A stretch of 64,000 bases of DNA from Verrucomicrobiota bacterium (GCA_020831625.1 JAFIGD010000002.1:1-64000), one strand, 5' to 3'. Shown: positions 16,220 through 25,922, counted from the stretch's first letter. Notes: generated by a model not told the origin, from the letters alone. Made by a program: numbers and translations.

Positions 16220-18799
16220 TCAGGCCGGGAGGACGAGGCGGAGGGATTCGAGGCGGGGTTTGGCGCTGCGGAGGGCGGTGAGGATGTGGTCTTTTTCGGT
16301 TTCCAGGGCCTCGATTTCGGATTCGCGGATGTGGTCGTTGATTTCGCGGAGGTCGCGCAGGCGTTTGATCTCTTTGTCCAGGGTTTCGGTGGCGGAGGCG
16401 AGGGCCTGCTGCCGGAGGCGTTCGCCGCGGAATTTCGCGAGTCCGGCGGTGTTTTCGATGCGGGCGGGAAGCCAGTCGGTTCGGAAACTGGCGTTGTTCA
16501 GGAGTGCGGAGGGATCGCCTTCGCCGCTGAGTTCGAGCGGGGTTTTGTGCTCGCGTCCGAGGGCGTCCACGGTGAAGAGGAGCGGGGTGGGTGGTAGAAA
16601 GCGGTGGGCGGGAACACCGGCCGGGGCCATGGGGTCGAGAATGTAGAGGGCCTGCAGGCAGGGATACTCGAGGGCTTCGGCTTTCACGCAGCCGACGGTG
16701 CCGGCGCGGGCGCTCAGCAGGGCTTCGATTCCGTCCCGGATCAAAGGATGATCCCAGGTCAGCAGATCGAGGTCCTCGCGCTCCAGGGCCCGGGTGCGCG
16801 ACGGGGTGAAGCGCAGGCCCTCCTCGCGCAGGGGCAGTTCGCCGGTGTAGAATTGTCCGGCGTGGAGGTGGTAATCCTGATCGCGCAGAGGCTCGATGTT
16901 GAGTCCGAAGTGCTCCCAGAGCTTTTCCGCGAAGGGCAGGAGGTCGGGATCTTGATCGGAACTCCGCAACAGGGCGAGATCGCGATCCGGCGAGGTCTCG
17001 AGTTCGTGTTTCCAGCGCAGGAGACGGTGGTGACCCTCCCTCAGTTCGGTTTCCCATCGTTCGACGGCCGCGCGGGTCTCCTGAATCAGGCCGTCATCGA
17101 CCTGTTCAAGCCGGTCTTCGAAAGCCTCCAGACAGCGGTGCCCGCATTGGAGCGGCCGGTGGAACATGTCCAGACCCTCGTGCAGCCAGCGCAGAAGCCC
17201 GGCTTCGGGCGTGTTTTCCCGCACGGGGAGATGAATGTGGATGTCGGATTTCTGCCCGATGCGGTCGAGGCGGCCGATGCGCTGCTCGATGCGTTCGGGA
17301 TCGGCGGGCAGGTCGAGGAGCACGAGATGGCGGACAAACTGAAAATTGCGTCCCTCGCCGCCGATGTCGGAGGCGATCATGAGGCGGGCGCCCTCGGGGT
17401 CGGCAAACCAGGCCGCCTGCCGGTCGCGTTCAATTAAGGTCTGGCCTTCATGGAAGAGAACCATGGACGGATCGGTGCGCTTTTGCAGTTCGCTTTGCAG
17501 CGCGAGCACCGCTTCCGGGCTTTGGGTCATGACCAGCACTTTTTCGTCCGGGTTGTCTTCCAGAAATGCGGCCAGCCAGTCGGTTTTGGCTTCGGGGGTG
17601 TCGGGAAGGAGCACCGGGCAGGGGAGCCGCCGGGGAAAGCCGGGAACGACATCGCGGGTGTTTCGGAACATGACCCGTCCGGGACCGTGGCGGCGGAGCA
17701 GGGCCTTGAGGGCGTCGGTGTCGCCTTCCGCCCGCAGGGTTTCGGCGGTTTTGGCCGCCTCGGCGTATCCGCTTTGTTCGGCGGTGAAGGTGTCCAGGTC
17801 TGGATAGCGGTCGGGATCGAGCAGGCGCAGGTGGGCGAAGTGGGATTCGAGTCCGCGCTGTTCGGGGGTGGCGGTGAGGAGAATGACGCTGTCCACGGCG
17901 GCGGCCAGGGCCTCGACGGCGGTGTAGGCGGGGCTGGGGGCGTCTTTCGCCCAGGCGAGGTGATGGGCCTCGTCGACAATGAGCAGATCCCATCCGGCCT
18001 CGACGGCGGCGTCGCGGTGTTTGTCGGATTCGGCCAGCAGGGACAGCGGGGCCAAGACACATTGTTCCTCGAGGAAGGGATTCCGGTCGCCGGCGGCTTC
18101 GCAGCGTTCGGTGTCGTAGAGACTGAAGGAGAGGTTGAAGCGGCGGAGGAGTTCGACGAACCACTGATGGATCAGGGCTTCGGGCACGAGGATGAGTGCC
18201 CGCCGGATGCGGCCGGTGAGGATGCCGTGGTGGAGGATGAGACAGGCCTCGATGGTTTTGCCCAGGCCCACTTCGTCGGCCAGCAGCACCCGGGGATGCA
18301 TGCGGCGGCTGACCTCGCGGGCAATGGCGATTTGATGCTGAATCCAGTCGATGCGGCCGCCCATGAGGCCGAGGCCGGGGTGCTGCCAGAGGCGGTGAAG
18401 CTGCTGCCAGACTTCGATGCGGGTTTGAAAGGCTTCGGCGGGATCGGTTTCGCCCATCAACAGCCGCTCTTTGGGGCCCTGGTCGGTGAGTGAGTCGGCG
18501 AGACGGGATTCGGGCAGGCTTTGCCCCTCGCCGCGGTAGGTCAAGAGCCCGTTTTGATCCTCGACGGTTTCGACCCGAAAACGGTCGCCGTCGGGGGATT
18601 CGACGGTGTCGCCGATTGCGAAGCGGACGCGGACGAGGGGGGCGCTTTCGAGGGCGTAGTTGCGCATTTCCTGCGATCCTGGAAAGAGGATGCGGACGCG
18701 GGTGGGGTCGGCTTCGAGCACCAGCCCGAGGCCGAGTTCGGGTTCGGAGGCGGACATCCAGCGCTGGCCGGGACGGGGGAGTTCTTTGGCGGGCGGCAT
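16220..18799 (-). CDS. rapA: RapA-like SNF2-family ATPase (RNA polymerase recycling)
   Basis: An 859-aa Swi2/Snf2 ATPase, somewhat shorter than the roughly 970-aa enterobacterial RapA. The N-terminal 120 residues form Tudor-like strands. The helicase core has motif I VLLADEVGLGKTIEA near residue 170, motif II DEAHH, motif III LLTATPEQ, motif V ASDIGGEGRNFQFVRHLVL, and motif VI IGRLDRIGQ. A long charged C-terminal region ends in a coiled coil. By family it rescues stalled or post-termination RNA polymerase. It starts one base after the aroA stop, so the two are cotranscribed. Confidence 0.92.
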   Translation of the reverse strand: MPPAKELPRPGQRWMSASEPELGLGLVLEADPTRVRILFPGSQEMRNYALESAPLVRVRFAIGDTVESPDGDRFRVETVEDQNGLLTYRGEGQSLPESRLADSLTDQGPKERLLMGETDPAEAFQTRIEVWQQLHRLWQHPGLGLMGGRIDWIQHQIAIAREVSRRMHPRVLLADEVGLGKTIEACLILHHGILTGRIRRALILVPEALIHQWFVELLRRFNLSFSLYDTERCEAAGDRNPFLEEQCVLAPLSLLAESDKHRDAAVEAGWDLLIVDEAHHLAWAKDAPSPAYTAVEALAAAVDSVILLTATPEQRGLESHFAHLRLLDPDRYPDLDTFTAEQSGYAEAAKTAETLRAEGDTDALKALLRRHGPGRVMFRNTRDVVPGFPRRLPCPVLLPDTPEAKTDWLAAFLEDNPDEKVLVMTQSPEAVLALQSELQKRTDPSMVLFHEGQTLIERDRQAAWFADPEGARLMIASDIGGEGRNFQFVRHLVLLDLPADPERIEQRIGRLDRIGQKSDIHIHLPVRENTPEAGLLRWLHEGLDMFHRPLQCGHRCLEAFEDRLEQVDDGLIQETRAAVERWETELREGHHRLLRWKHELETSPDRDLALLRSSDQDPDLLPFAEKLWEHFGLNIEPLRDQDYHLHAGQFYTGELPLREEGLRFTPSRTRALEREDLDLLTWDHPLIRDGIEALLSARAGTVGCVKAEALEYPCLQALYILDPMAPAGVPAHRFLPPTPLLFTVDALGREHKTPLELSGEGDPSALLNNASFRTDWLPARIENTAGLAKFRGERLRQQALASATETLDKEIKRLRDLREINDHIRESEIEALETEKDHILTALRSAKPRLESLRLVLPA

Positions 18800-18800
18800 G

Positions 18801-20003
18801 TCAGACCGTCAACTCCCAATCCCGCCAGAAGTCCGGATAGGATTTGGCGACGACTCCGGGTTCGTCGAGCGACAGCGGGCCGAGGGCGGCCAGGGGCGCG
18901 AAGGCCATGGCCATGCGGTGATCGTCGTAGGTGTGCACGCACTGACCGGAGACGTCGAGGGGGCCGCCGGGCAGGTCCATGGCCTCGTCGCCCTCGACCC
19001 GCGCGGTGCAGCCGAATTTGGCGAGTTCGGTTTCGAGGGCGGCAATGCGGTCGGTTTCTTTGATGCGCAGGCTTTTGAGGCCGGTGAGCCGGGCGGGAAT
19101 GCCGAGGCCGGCGCAGCAGACGGCGAAGGTCTGGGCCTGATCGGGGATGTGGGTGAAGTCGGCCTCGAAGCGGTCCGCGCGGGGGCCGGGGGTGAGAATG
19201 ACGCGGTCGGCTTCGAAGCGGCTCTGCACACCGAGGGGCACGAACAGATCCGCGAGGGCGCGGTCGCCCTGAAGACTGGCGTCGCGGAGGTGCATGAGGT
19301 CGAGTTGGCCCTCTCCGGTGAGGGCCATGAGGGAATACCAGTAGCCGGCGCCGGACCAGTCGGATTCGATGGCGTAGCGGCCGCCCCGCGCGGTTTGCGG
19401 GGCCACGGCGTAGCCGCTTGCGGTTTCCTCCACCCGCAGACCGAAGCGCGACATCCATTCGAGGGTCATGTGAATGTAGGGTTTGGAGGCGACGTCGCCG
19501 AGGAGGGTGAGGTCCAGGCCCATGGGCAGAAAGGGTCCGATCAGCAGCAGGGCGGAGATGTATTGGGAGCTGACATCGCCGCGGACACTGACGGCGGCGG
19601 TTTTTTGTTCAAAGGAGACGACGCGGTGTGGCGGGAAGCCCTCCTGGCCCTCGTAGCGGATGTCGGCGCCGAGTTCCCGCAGGGCGTCCACGAGGATGCC
19701 GACGGGGCGCTGGCACATGCGCGGGGTGCCGGTGATGAGAGCGGGACGGCGGGCGGCGGCGCACCAGGCGGTGAGAAAGCGGAGGGTGGTGCCGGCGTCG
19801 CGGGCATCGAGGACCTCATCGGAACTCGCGAGCAGGGCCTCCATGAGGCGGGTGTCGCGGGCGTTGGAGAGATTCTCCAGTTCGATGGAAGGGCCGGCCA
19901 GCGCCCGCAGGATGAGGGCGCGGTTGCTTTCGCTTTTGCTGGCCTCCATGGGGATAATCGCCCGGAGCGGTCGCCGGGGGGAAGGAATAGAGAAATTCGG
20001 CAT
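18801..20003 (-). CDS. aroA: 3-phosphoshikimate 1-carboxyvinyltransferase (EPSP synthase)
   Basis: Transfers enolpyruvyl from PEP to shikimate 3-phosphate, the sixth step of chorismate synthesis. 400 aa from ATG 20003, slightly shorter than typical. Substrate residues are visible: KSESNRALI, DAGTTLRFLTA, VSSQYISALLL, HIPDQAQTFAV (catalytic Asp), IKETDRIAALE, DDHRMAMAFA, and KSYPDFW at the C-terminus. Upstream in-frame codons lack a better start. Cotranscribed with rapA. The divergent thiD lies about 280 bp away. Confidence 0.95.
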   Translation of the reverse strand: MPNFSIPSPRRPLRAIIPMEASKSESNRALILRALAGPSIELENLSNARDTRLMEALLASSDEVLDARDAGTTLRFLTAWCAAARRPALITGTPRMCQRPVGILVDALRELGADIRYEGQEGFPPHRVVSFEQKTAAVSVRGDVSSQYISALLLIGPFLPMGLDLTLLGDVASKPYIHMTLEWMSRFGLRVEETASGYAVAPQTARGGRYAIESDWSGAGYWYSLMALTGEGQLDLMHLRDASLQGDRALADLFVPLGVQSRFEADRVILTPGPRADRFEADFTHIPDQAQTFAVCCAGLGIPARLTGLKSLRIKETDRIAALETELAKFGCTARVEGDEAMDLPGGPLDVSGQCVHTYDDHRMAMAFAPLAALGPLSLDEPGVVAKSYPDFWRDWELTV

Positions 20004-20105
20004 GCGCGCTCTCCAATCACGTTTCCGACCCTTTCGCAAGCCCCGAACCCTTGGATATACCCTGTTTTGAAAGAATCATGCTTGTCGGATATACATTTAT
20101 TTTAG

Positions 20106-20139
20106 ACAGGATTACAGGATCGTCCGGATCTTATCCTGT
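20106..20139. repeat. ACAGGATT-type spacer dyad upstream of aroA and thiD
   Basis: The tandem units ACAGGATT and ACAGGAT (20106-20120) are followed by an inverted counterpart ATCTTATCCTGT (20128-20139). The rest of the 280-bp divergent spacer shows no gene. I looked for a thiamine riboswitch core upstream of thiD and saw none. Confidence 0.6.
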
Positions 20140-20286
20140 AGAATCCCGTTATCATGTCAACGTTCTATGCTGCGCCTGGCGCGCCTTTCTTCTCCGGGGG
20201 AGGCCAGAGCGCATGATCCCCCAGAAAAAACCGTTTGGCTTCGAATCGTCTCGACCTTTCGTAGATTTTAGGGCTAAATGCCCCCC

Positions 20287-21096
20287 ATGACAGCTTTTGA
20301 TTTTGCCAATTCCGACGTGCCCGTGGTTCTGACCCTGGCCAGTTCCGACAGCGGGGCCGGCTCCGGGGTGCAGGCTGATTTAAAAACCTTTTCGTTCCTG
20401 GATGTTTTCGGGACGTGTGCAATCACCGCGGTGACCGCGCAAACGCCCAGTGAACTCCGCAGTGTGCATCCGGTTCCGGGACGGGTGCTTATGGAGCAGA
20501 TTATGGCGGTGAGCGACGGGTTTCCGATTTCCGCCGCCAAAACCGGGATGCTGCCCACCCGCGAACTGGTTGAAATTGCCTGTGAAGCGGATCATGTCTG
20601 CGGGATTCCGGTTCTGGTGGTTGATCCCCGAATGATTTCCTCCACCGGTGCGCGGCTGATGGACAGTGATGCGGTGGACGCGTTGAAATCCATGCTGCTG
20701 CCGCTGGCCCGGGTGGTGACCCCCAATCTGCATGAGGCCGAGATTCTCGCTGGCTTCCCCATCGGCAACCTCGAGGATCTGCGCAAAGCCACCCGGGTGA
20801 TTTCCGAAAAATTCGATGTGGCCTGCGTCACCAAGGGCGGAGATCTGCGCGGAGACGATGTGGTGGATATTCTCTGTGATGAAGGCGAACTGACCGAGTT
20901 TGTGCTGCCCCGCCTGCCGGTTTCAGAAAATCACGGAGCCGGCTGCACCTTTAGCGCCGCACTGACGGCCAATATCGCCAAGGGTCTACTGATGACCGAT
21001 GCGGTCGATCAGGCCAAAAAGCTGGTCTATCAGGGGCTGAAAAACTCCTGGCACATCGGGCATCACAGTCCGATGAATTTCGGCGCCGCCGTCTGA
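20287..21096 (+). CDS. thiD: Hydroxymethylpyrimidine/phosphomethylpyrimidine kinase
   Basis: Two-step kinase that makes HMP pyrophosphate for thiamine synthesis. 269 aa from ATG 20287 (an ATG three codons earlier is also possible). Ribokinase-fold motifs: ASSDSGAGSGVQADLKTF at the N-terminus, AVTAQTPSELRSVHPVP, AAKTGML, VVDPRM, VTPNLHEAEILAG, and the anion hole NHGAGCTFSAALTANIAKG near the end. The length matches ThiD. The comEC gene begins 10 bases past its stop. No other thiamine genes are in view. Confidence 0.93.
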   Translation: MTAFDFANSDVPVVLTLASSDSGAGSGVQADLKTFSFLDVFGTCAITAVTAQTPSELRSVHPVPGRVLMEQIMAVSDGFPISAAKTGMLPTRELVEIACEADHVCGIPVLVVDPRMISSTGARLMDSDAVDALKSMLLPLARVVTPNLHEAEILAGFPIGNLEDLRKATRVISEKFDVACVTKGGDLRGDDVVDILCDEGELTEFVLPRLPVSENHGAGCTFSAALTANIAKGLLMTDAVDQAKKLVYQGLKNSWHIGHHSPMNFGAAV

Positions 21097-21106
21097 GCTG
21101 TCCGCC

Positions 21107-23395
21107 GTGAGGCTGTTGGCGCGAATTCGGGCTCCGGACCTGGCAGCCGCCATGACGGCGGCCGCGCTCGCGGCCCGGTGGGTTCCCTTTCATCCTTTTC
21201 TCCTGCTTTTTCCGGCGCTGACCGTCCTGCTGATGCGGCGGTTTCCGCTCAGGTCCCTTTTTCTGTTCTCCCTTTTTCTGGTTTCCGCCACCTGGCGGCT
21301 GCATCCACCCGCCAACGATTTGCGGCGGGTGATTCCGCTTCAGCCCGCAAATATGGCCGTTGAATTTGATGTGGCCGGCGATGTGGTGACGACTTCATAC
21401 GGCTCCCGGGTGCCGGTCCGGATTCGCAGGGTTCAATATGTGCCCGAATGGCAGGAGGTGACCGCGCGCGTCCAGCTTCGGTTTGACGGCCCCCCGCCGG
21501 ACGGATTCCTGCCGGGCACGCGCTGGCGGACCCAGGGCCGTCTGGATCCCCGCCCGCTTACCTTCACCGGCCTGCGGCGCGCGGATTGGCTCCTGCGGGC
21601 GGATGCCCGGCAATTCACGCCACTGGCGTACTCCCGGACCCGGTTTTTTCAGCGGGGGTTTTATAGAATCCGGGAGGATCTCTCCCGTCGGCTGGCCCGG
21701 GCCGCCGCCGCCGATCCGGAGGCGGGCGATGTGCTGCAGGCGCTGCTGCTGGCCCGCCGCGGGGATGTGGATGATGTCTGGACCACCGCGTTCGCGCGTA
21801 CAGGCTTAATTCACATTTTTGCGGTTTCCGGGCTCCACCTGGGCATCTTGACGGTCATGCTGCTGTGGGTCTGCAAACGGATCGGGGTGCCGTATCGGTA
21901 TCGCGCGTTTGCGGTGATTCCGGTGCTGTTTTTGTTCACCGCCGCCACCGGATTCCGGGCCTCGGCCCTGCGGGCGCTGCTGATGGCCTCGTGCCTGATC
22001 TCCGCGCCGCTGTTTTATCGGCGGTCGGATCCCCGCAACGCGTTCGCGCTTGCGCTGTTTCTCTTGTTGGCCTGGGCCCCTGAACAGTTGTTCGACATCG
22101 GGTTTCAGTTTTCATTTTTGCTTGTGGGAGGTCTGCTGGCGGTGGGCGCGCTGTTTCAAACCCGACTGGCGGCAGCATTGCGCGGCGATCCCTGGTCTCC
22201 GCCCGAGGTGCAGTGGCCCTGGTGGAAAGAAAAACTGCTTTGGCCGGTTTGTGACACTTTTGCGGTCTCGTTTTTATGTTTTCTGTTTTCCGCTCCGTTG
22301 ACCGCGCACACCTTCAATCTCTTTTCGCCGGTGGCACTGCTGGGAAATCTTCTGGCGGTGCCGCTGGCGTTCCTGCTGCTGGCCTGCGGATTTCCGGGGC
22401 TTTTCTTTTTGGCGGGACCGGCCCCGCTGGCGGCGGCGGCGCTGCTGCCGGCGCGGCTGACCGCCCGGGCGCTGCTGGAATGGGTGTCGCTGCTGGAGGC
22501 GGTTCCCGGCGGGGTGCTGTGGGTCCGTTCTCCGGCGGTCTGGCAGGTGGCCGCGCTGTATGGCCTGCCTTTTGTAGCGTTCCGTTTTGCTAAATGCCGC
22601 AAGATCTGCCTCGCGGCGGGATTGATCGCGATCGGGTTCAGTGTGACCCGCTGGACGCAGCATCAGACCCGAAGTGAACTGCTGGTGCTGGATGCGGACC
22701 GGGGTCAGTCGGCGATGTTGCGGGCGGGAGCGCGGGGAACGGTTCTGATCGACGCCGGGTCGGACTGGAGCGGCCGCACCGTGGCCGACGCCCTCAAGTC
22801 GGAAGGGGTGAACCGGGTGGAGGCGTTGTTTCTGACCCATCCGAACCGGGCGCATGTTGAGGGGGTGGCTTCCTTTCTGGACACGCATCCTCCCCGGCGG
22901 ATTTATGTCGCGCAACCGGATGCGGATCATGCCTTGTATGCGGGTCTGGATGCTGTTCCGCTGCAGGCGGGGGACCGGTTTTTGCTGGCCGGGTGGCAGG
23001 TGGATGTGCTGTGGCCGCCGGCGGACTGGCCGGCGCGGGCGGCGGGGAACCGGAGTCTGGTGCTGCGGTTCAGCCGCGGGCGCGCGTCTGTGACGGTCAT
23101 GGGCGGGGCGGACGAGCGGGTGGAGGCGGAGATGCTTGCCCGGGATGGGGTGTTGCCGACCCGGCTGCTTCTGGCGGCGAACAGTCCGCGGGTGCCTTCG
23201 GCTTCGCAGGCGTTTCTACGCGGGCTGCGGCCAGAGGCGGCGGTGTTTGCCGGGCAGGAATTCGGAGGGCCCGGCGAGGCCCGTCAGCTCAGCGAAACCC
23301 GTGTGCGACGCGAAAACATTGCACTGTGGACGGTTTTGCCACATCAGCCTCTGCGTCTGGATGTGCAGAGAGGGACACAGATTCCCGCCCGGTAA
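21107..23395 (+). CDS. comEC: ComEC/Rec2-family DNA-uptake channel with degenerate metallo-beta-lactamase domain
   Basis: A 762-aa inner-membrane protein starting with GTG. An N-terminal hydrophobic region and OB-like domain (about 80-180) precede the competence core, with the signature FARTGLIHIFAVSGLHLGIL near residue 235 and about ten transmembrane helices. The C-terminal 240 residues form a metallo-beta-lactamase-like domain (LLVLDADRGQSAML, VLIDAGSDWSG). The metal motif normally written HxDxDH reads THPNRAHVEG, and no HHG-like motif follows, so nuclease chemistry is probably lost. By family it moves single-stranded DNA into the cytoplasm. Confidence 0.92.
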   Translation: MRLLARIRAPDLAAAMTAAALAARWVPFHPFLLLFPALTVLLMRRFPLRSLFLFSLFLVSATWRLHPPANDLRRVIPLQPANMAVEFDVAGDVVTTSYGSRVPVRIRRVQYVPEWQEVTARVQLRFDGPPPDGFLPGTRWRTQGRLDPRPLTFTGLRRADWLLRADARQFTPLAYSRTRFFQRGFYRIREDLSRRLARAAAADPEAGDVLQALLLARRGDVDDVWTTAFARTGLIHIFAVSGLHLGILTVMLLWVCKRIGVPYRYRAFAVIPVLFLFTAATGFRASALRALLMASCLISAPLFYRRSDPRNAFALALFLLLAWAPEQLFDIGFQFSFLLVGGLLAVGALFQTRLAAALRGDPWSPPEVQWPWWKEKLLWPVCDTFAVSFLCFLFSAPLTAHTFNLFSPVALLGNLLAVPLAFLLLACGFPGLFFLAGPAPLAAAALLPARLTARALLEWVSLLEAVPGGVLWVRSPAVWQVAALYGLPFVAFRFAKCRKICLAAGLIAIGFSVTRWTQHQTRSELLVLDADRGQSAMLRAGARGTVLIDAGSDWSGRTVADALKSEGVNRVEALFLTHPNRAHVEGVASFLDTHPPRRIYVAQPDADHALYAGLDAVPLQAGDRFLLAGWQVDVLWPPADWPARAAGNRSLVLRFSRGRASVTVMGGADERVEAEMLARDGVLPTRLLLAANSPRVPSASQAFLRGLRPEAAVFAGQEFGGPGEARQLSETRVRRENIALWTVLPHQPLRLDVQRGTQIPAR

Positions 23396-23432
23396 TTAGT
23401 TTAGCCAACAAAAACGCATCGCCCCGCTTAAA

Positions 23433-23464
23433 TTTCATATATGAAATTTGTTTCATATATGAAA
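23433..23464. repeat. Two perfect 14-bp palindromes between convergent genes
   Basis: TTTCATATATGAAA occurs twice (23433-23446 and 23451-23464), separated by 4 bp, between the converging ends of comEC and the DUF2017-like gene. They could be a protein-binding pair or a weak bidirectional terminator. Confidence 0.75.
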
Positions 23465-23471
23465 TATCGGA

Positions 23472-23966
23472 TCACATTTTCATGAGCATGAGTTCCTGCA
23501 GTTCGGACAGGAAGAAATACATGCGGTGTTCGAGGAGCCAGTCGTCGGGGTCGAGTTCGTCGAGCCGTTGCGGATTGTCGGGGGTGAGACCGAGGACCAT
23601 GCCGAGGAGGAGGCGGAGATCGGTGATCCAGGCCAGCCAGATGTCGGCGCGTTCCGGACTGAGGGTGAGGGTGAGGCCCTCCTCTCCGACCTCCTCGTCG
23701 CCGATGAGTTCGTCCTCGACGGATTCGAGGCGGTCCAGACGATAGAGCATGATCTCGCGGTCCATTTCCTCCTCGAGACCGCCTTGTACTGAATCGGGAT
23801 CGTTGTTGCGCTGCAGGGCGGGGGAGAAACCGGTCATTTCGGGCCGGTCGGTGTCGCCGTGTTCGAGCAGCCTCCGCAGTTCGCGGGCGAGAAACTGCAG
23901 GAGCCCCACCTCCCGCTCGTGGAGGTGAAGGAGGAGTCCTTCAGGATGACGTCGACACCAGGCCAT
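23472..23966 (-). CDS. DUF2017-like protein
   Basis: A 164-aa soluble acidic protein from ATG 23966, 16 bases after the speA stop. A predicted helical region (EVGLLQFLARELRRLLEH) is followed by an acidic linker and the segment WLAWITDLRLLLGMVLGL, which resembles the conserved end of DUF2017 proteins. Function unknown. Position at the end of the speA transcript suggests coexpression. Confidence 0.55.
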   Translation of the reverse strand: MAWCRRHPEGLLLHLHEREVGLLQFLARELRRLLEHGDTDRPEMTGFSPALQRNNDPDSVQGGLEEEMDREIMLYRLDRLESVEDELIGDEEVGEEGLTLTLSPERADIWLAWITDLRLLLGMVLGLTPDNPQRLDELDPDDWLLEHRMYFFLSELQELMLMKM

Positions 23967-23982
23967 GAATGCTGTGACCGGC

Positions 23983-25902
23983 TCAGGTTTCGAAGTAGGT
24001 GTAGCCCTGCATGCCGAGGGTGTAGGTCTCGACAATGGTGCGGCGCTCGGCGGCGGTGATGCGTCCGCGGCGGACGGCGCGCTCGGCGAGCTTGCGGAAG
24101 CGTTCGATCAGTTCCTTGGGTTCGTATTCCACGTAGGAAAGCACGTCGGCGACGGTGTCGCCCTGCACCTCGTGGGAGAAGGCGAGTTCGCCGTCCTCAT
24201 CGAGTTCGACGCTGACGACGTTGGTGTCGCCGAAGAGGTTGTGGAGATCGCCGAGGGTTTCCTGGTAGGCACCGACGAGAAAGACGCCGATATGGTAGGG
24301 GCTGTTTTCGTCCCATTCGTGCAGCGGCAGGGAGCGGCGCTCGCCTTCTGGATCGATAAAGCGGTCGATTTTGCCGTCGCAGTCGCAGGTGATGTCGGCG
24401 AAGACCGCCTCGCGGGTGGGTTCCTCGTCGAGGCGGTGGATGGGCATGATGGGAAAGAGCTGATCGATGGCCCAGGAGTCCGGGAGCGACTGAAAGAGGC
24501 TGAAGTTGCCGTAGTAGATGTCGGGAATGGAGGTGACGAGATCGCGGAGGCCTTCGGGCGCTTTTTCGAGCTGCCGGGCGCGGTCGGCGATGAGGCGGAC
24601 GGTGGTGCTGAAGATTTGTTCGGCGAGGCCTCGTTCGCGGAGGGTGATGACCCCGTGAGTGAACATGGAGCGGAGTTCGTCGCGGTAATAGACGGCGTCG
24701 TTGTAGCATTCCTGCAGGTTTTTGGGCATAATCTGTCCGGGAAGGTCGTACAGATTTTTGAGCATTTGCGGGGCCTGCTCGGGGAGCGAGTCCGGGAGGG
24801 CGGCGGGGCTGTATTCGCCGACATCGAGGATGTTGAAGACGAGCACGCCGTAGTGGGCCACGGTGGCGCGGCCCGATTCGCTGACGAGGGTGGGGTGGGG
24901 AACGCCGGTCTGGTTGCAGGTGGCCATGACCGCCTCGACCACATCGATGCAGTATTCCTCGACGGCGTAGTTGCGGCTGCTGATGCAGCTGGACTGAGTG
25001 CCGTCGTAATCGACCGCGAGTCCGCCGCCGATGTCGAGGAAGCCCATTTTGGCGCCTTCGCGGACGAGATCGGTGTAGACCCGCGCGGCTTCGGAGGCAC
25101 CGGCGCGGATGGTGCGGATGTTGGGGATTTGCGATCCGAGATGATAGTGGAGCAGTTCGAGGCAGTCGAGGGCGTCGGCCGCGCGGAGGGTGTCGACTAC
25201 TTGAATGACCTGGGCGGCGTTGAGGCCGAAGACGCTGCGGTCGCCGCCGGATTCGAGCCACTGGCCGCTGCCGGGCGTTGAGAGGCGCATGCGCACGCCG
25301 AGGCGGGGTTTGACGCCGATGGCGGCGGCCCTCTCCAGGACCAGATCCACTTCGCTGGGAATTTCGGCCACGAGAAGGATTTGCAGGCCCATTTTGAGGC
25401 CGAAGAGGGCGAGGTCGACGAATTCGGCGTCTTTGTAGCCGTTGCAGATGATGACCGCCTCGGGATCGTGCATGTAGCTGATGGCGGCGATGAGTTCGGG
25501 TTTGCTGCCGGCCTCCAGGCCGTGGTGATAGCGTTTGCCGAAGCGGCAGATTTCCTCGATCACCTGTTGCTGCTGGTTCACTTTGATGGGGAACACGCCG
25601 CGGTACTCCCCCTGATAGCTCATGTCGGCGATGGCTTTTCGGAAGGATTCGTTGATGAGGGTGATGCGGTGGTCGAGAATGTTGCCGAAACGGAGCATGA
25701 CCGGCGAGGTGATGCCGCGTTCCTCAAGTTCGCCGATGATTTCCGGCATGCTGATCCAGTGAGGGCTTCCGGGTTCGCCAAGGTTGACCTGCGTCTCGCC
25801 TTTTTCGGAAATGGAAAAGTAGGGGGTGCCCCAGTTTCGGATGCCGTAGAGATCTTCGGCGTCGGACACGGACCAGGGTTTCGGGGAAGTCTTCTTGTTC
25901 AT
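23983..25902 (-). CDS. speA: Biosynthetic arginine decarboxylase
   Basis: PLP-dependent decarboxylase that turns arginine into agmatine for polyamine synthesis. 639 aa, the usual length. Motifs: GVFPIKVNQQQQVIEEI (PLP Lys within the KVNQ motif), GLEAGSKPELIAAI, CNGYKDAEFVDLAL, LHYHLGSQI, FLDIGGGLAVDYDGTQS (phosphate-binding Gly-rich turn), and SESGRATVAHY. The N-terminus matches the family (WSVSDAEDLYGIRNWG). Sits in a minus-strand run with a secreted protein upstream (20-bp gap) and a DUF2017-like gene downstream. Confidence 0.96.
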   Translation of the reverse strand: MNKKTSPKPWSVSDAEDLYGIRNWGTPYFSISEKGETQVNLGEPGSPHWISMPEIIGELEERGITSPVMLRFGNILDHRITLINESFRKAIADMSYQGEYRGVFPIKVNQQQQVIEEICRFGKRYHHGLEAGSKPELIAAISYMHDPEAVIICNGYKDAEFVDLALFGLKMGLQILLVAEIPSEVDLVLERAAAIGVKPRLGVRMRLSTPGSGQWLESGGDRSVFGLNAAQVIQVVDTLRAADALDCLELLHYHLGSQIPNIRTIRAGASEAARVYTDLVREGAKMGFLDIGGGLAVDYDGTQSSCISSRNYAVEEYCIDVVEAVMATCNQTGVPHPTLVSESGRATVAHYGVLVFNILDVGEYSPAALPDSLPEQAPQMLKNLYDLPGQIMPKNLQECYNDAVYYRDELRSMFTHGVITLRERGLAEQIFSTTVRLIADRARQLEKAPEGLRDLVTSIPDIYYGNFSLFQSLPDSWAIDQLFPIMPIHRLDEEPTREAVFADITCDCDGKIDRFIDPEGERRSLPLHEWDENSPYHIGVFLVGAYQETLGDLHNLFGDTNVVSVELDEDGELAFSHEVQGDTVADVLSYVEYEPKELIERFRKLAERAVRRGRITAAERRTIVETYTLGMQGYTYFET

Positions 25903-25922
25903 GAAAGCGGAATGCCTTTGGG

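Noticed and set aside
20004-20286. Thiamine riboswitch upstream of thiD
   Set aside because: No conserved TPP-aptamer core such as the CTGAGA element with its partner helices could be found; the spacer holds only an ACAGGATT dyad.
23965-25281. Plus-strand 438-codon frame over speA
   Set aside because: Antisense shadow rich in Gly, Ala, Val and Asp; speA motifs on the other strand are complete.
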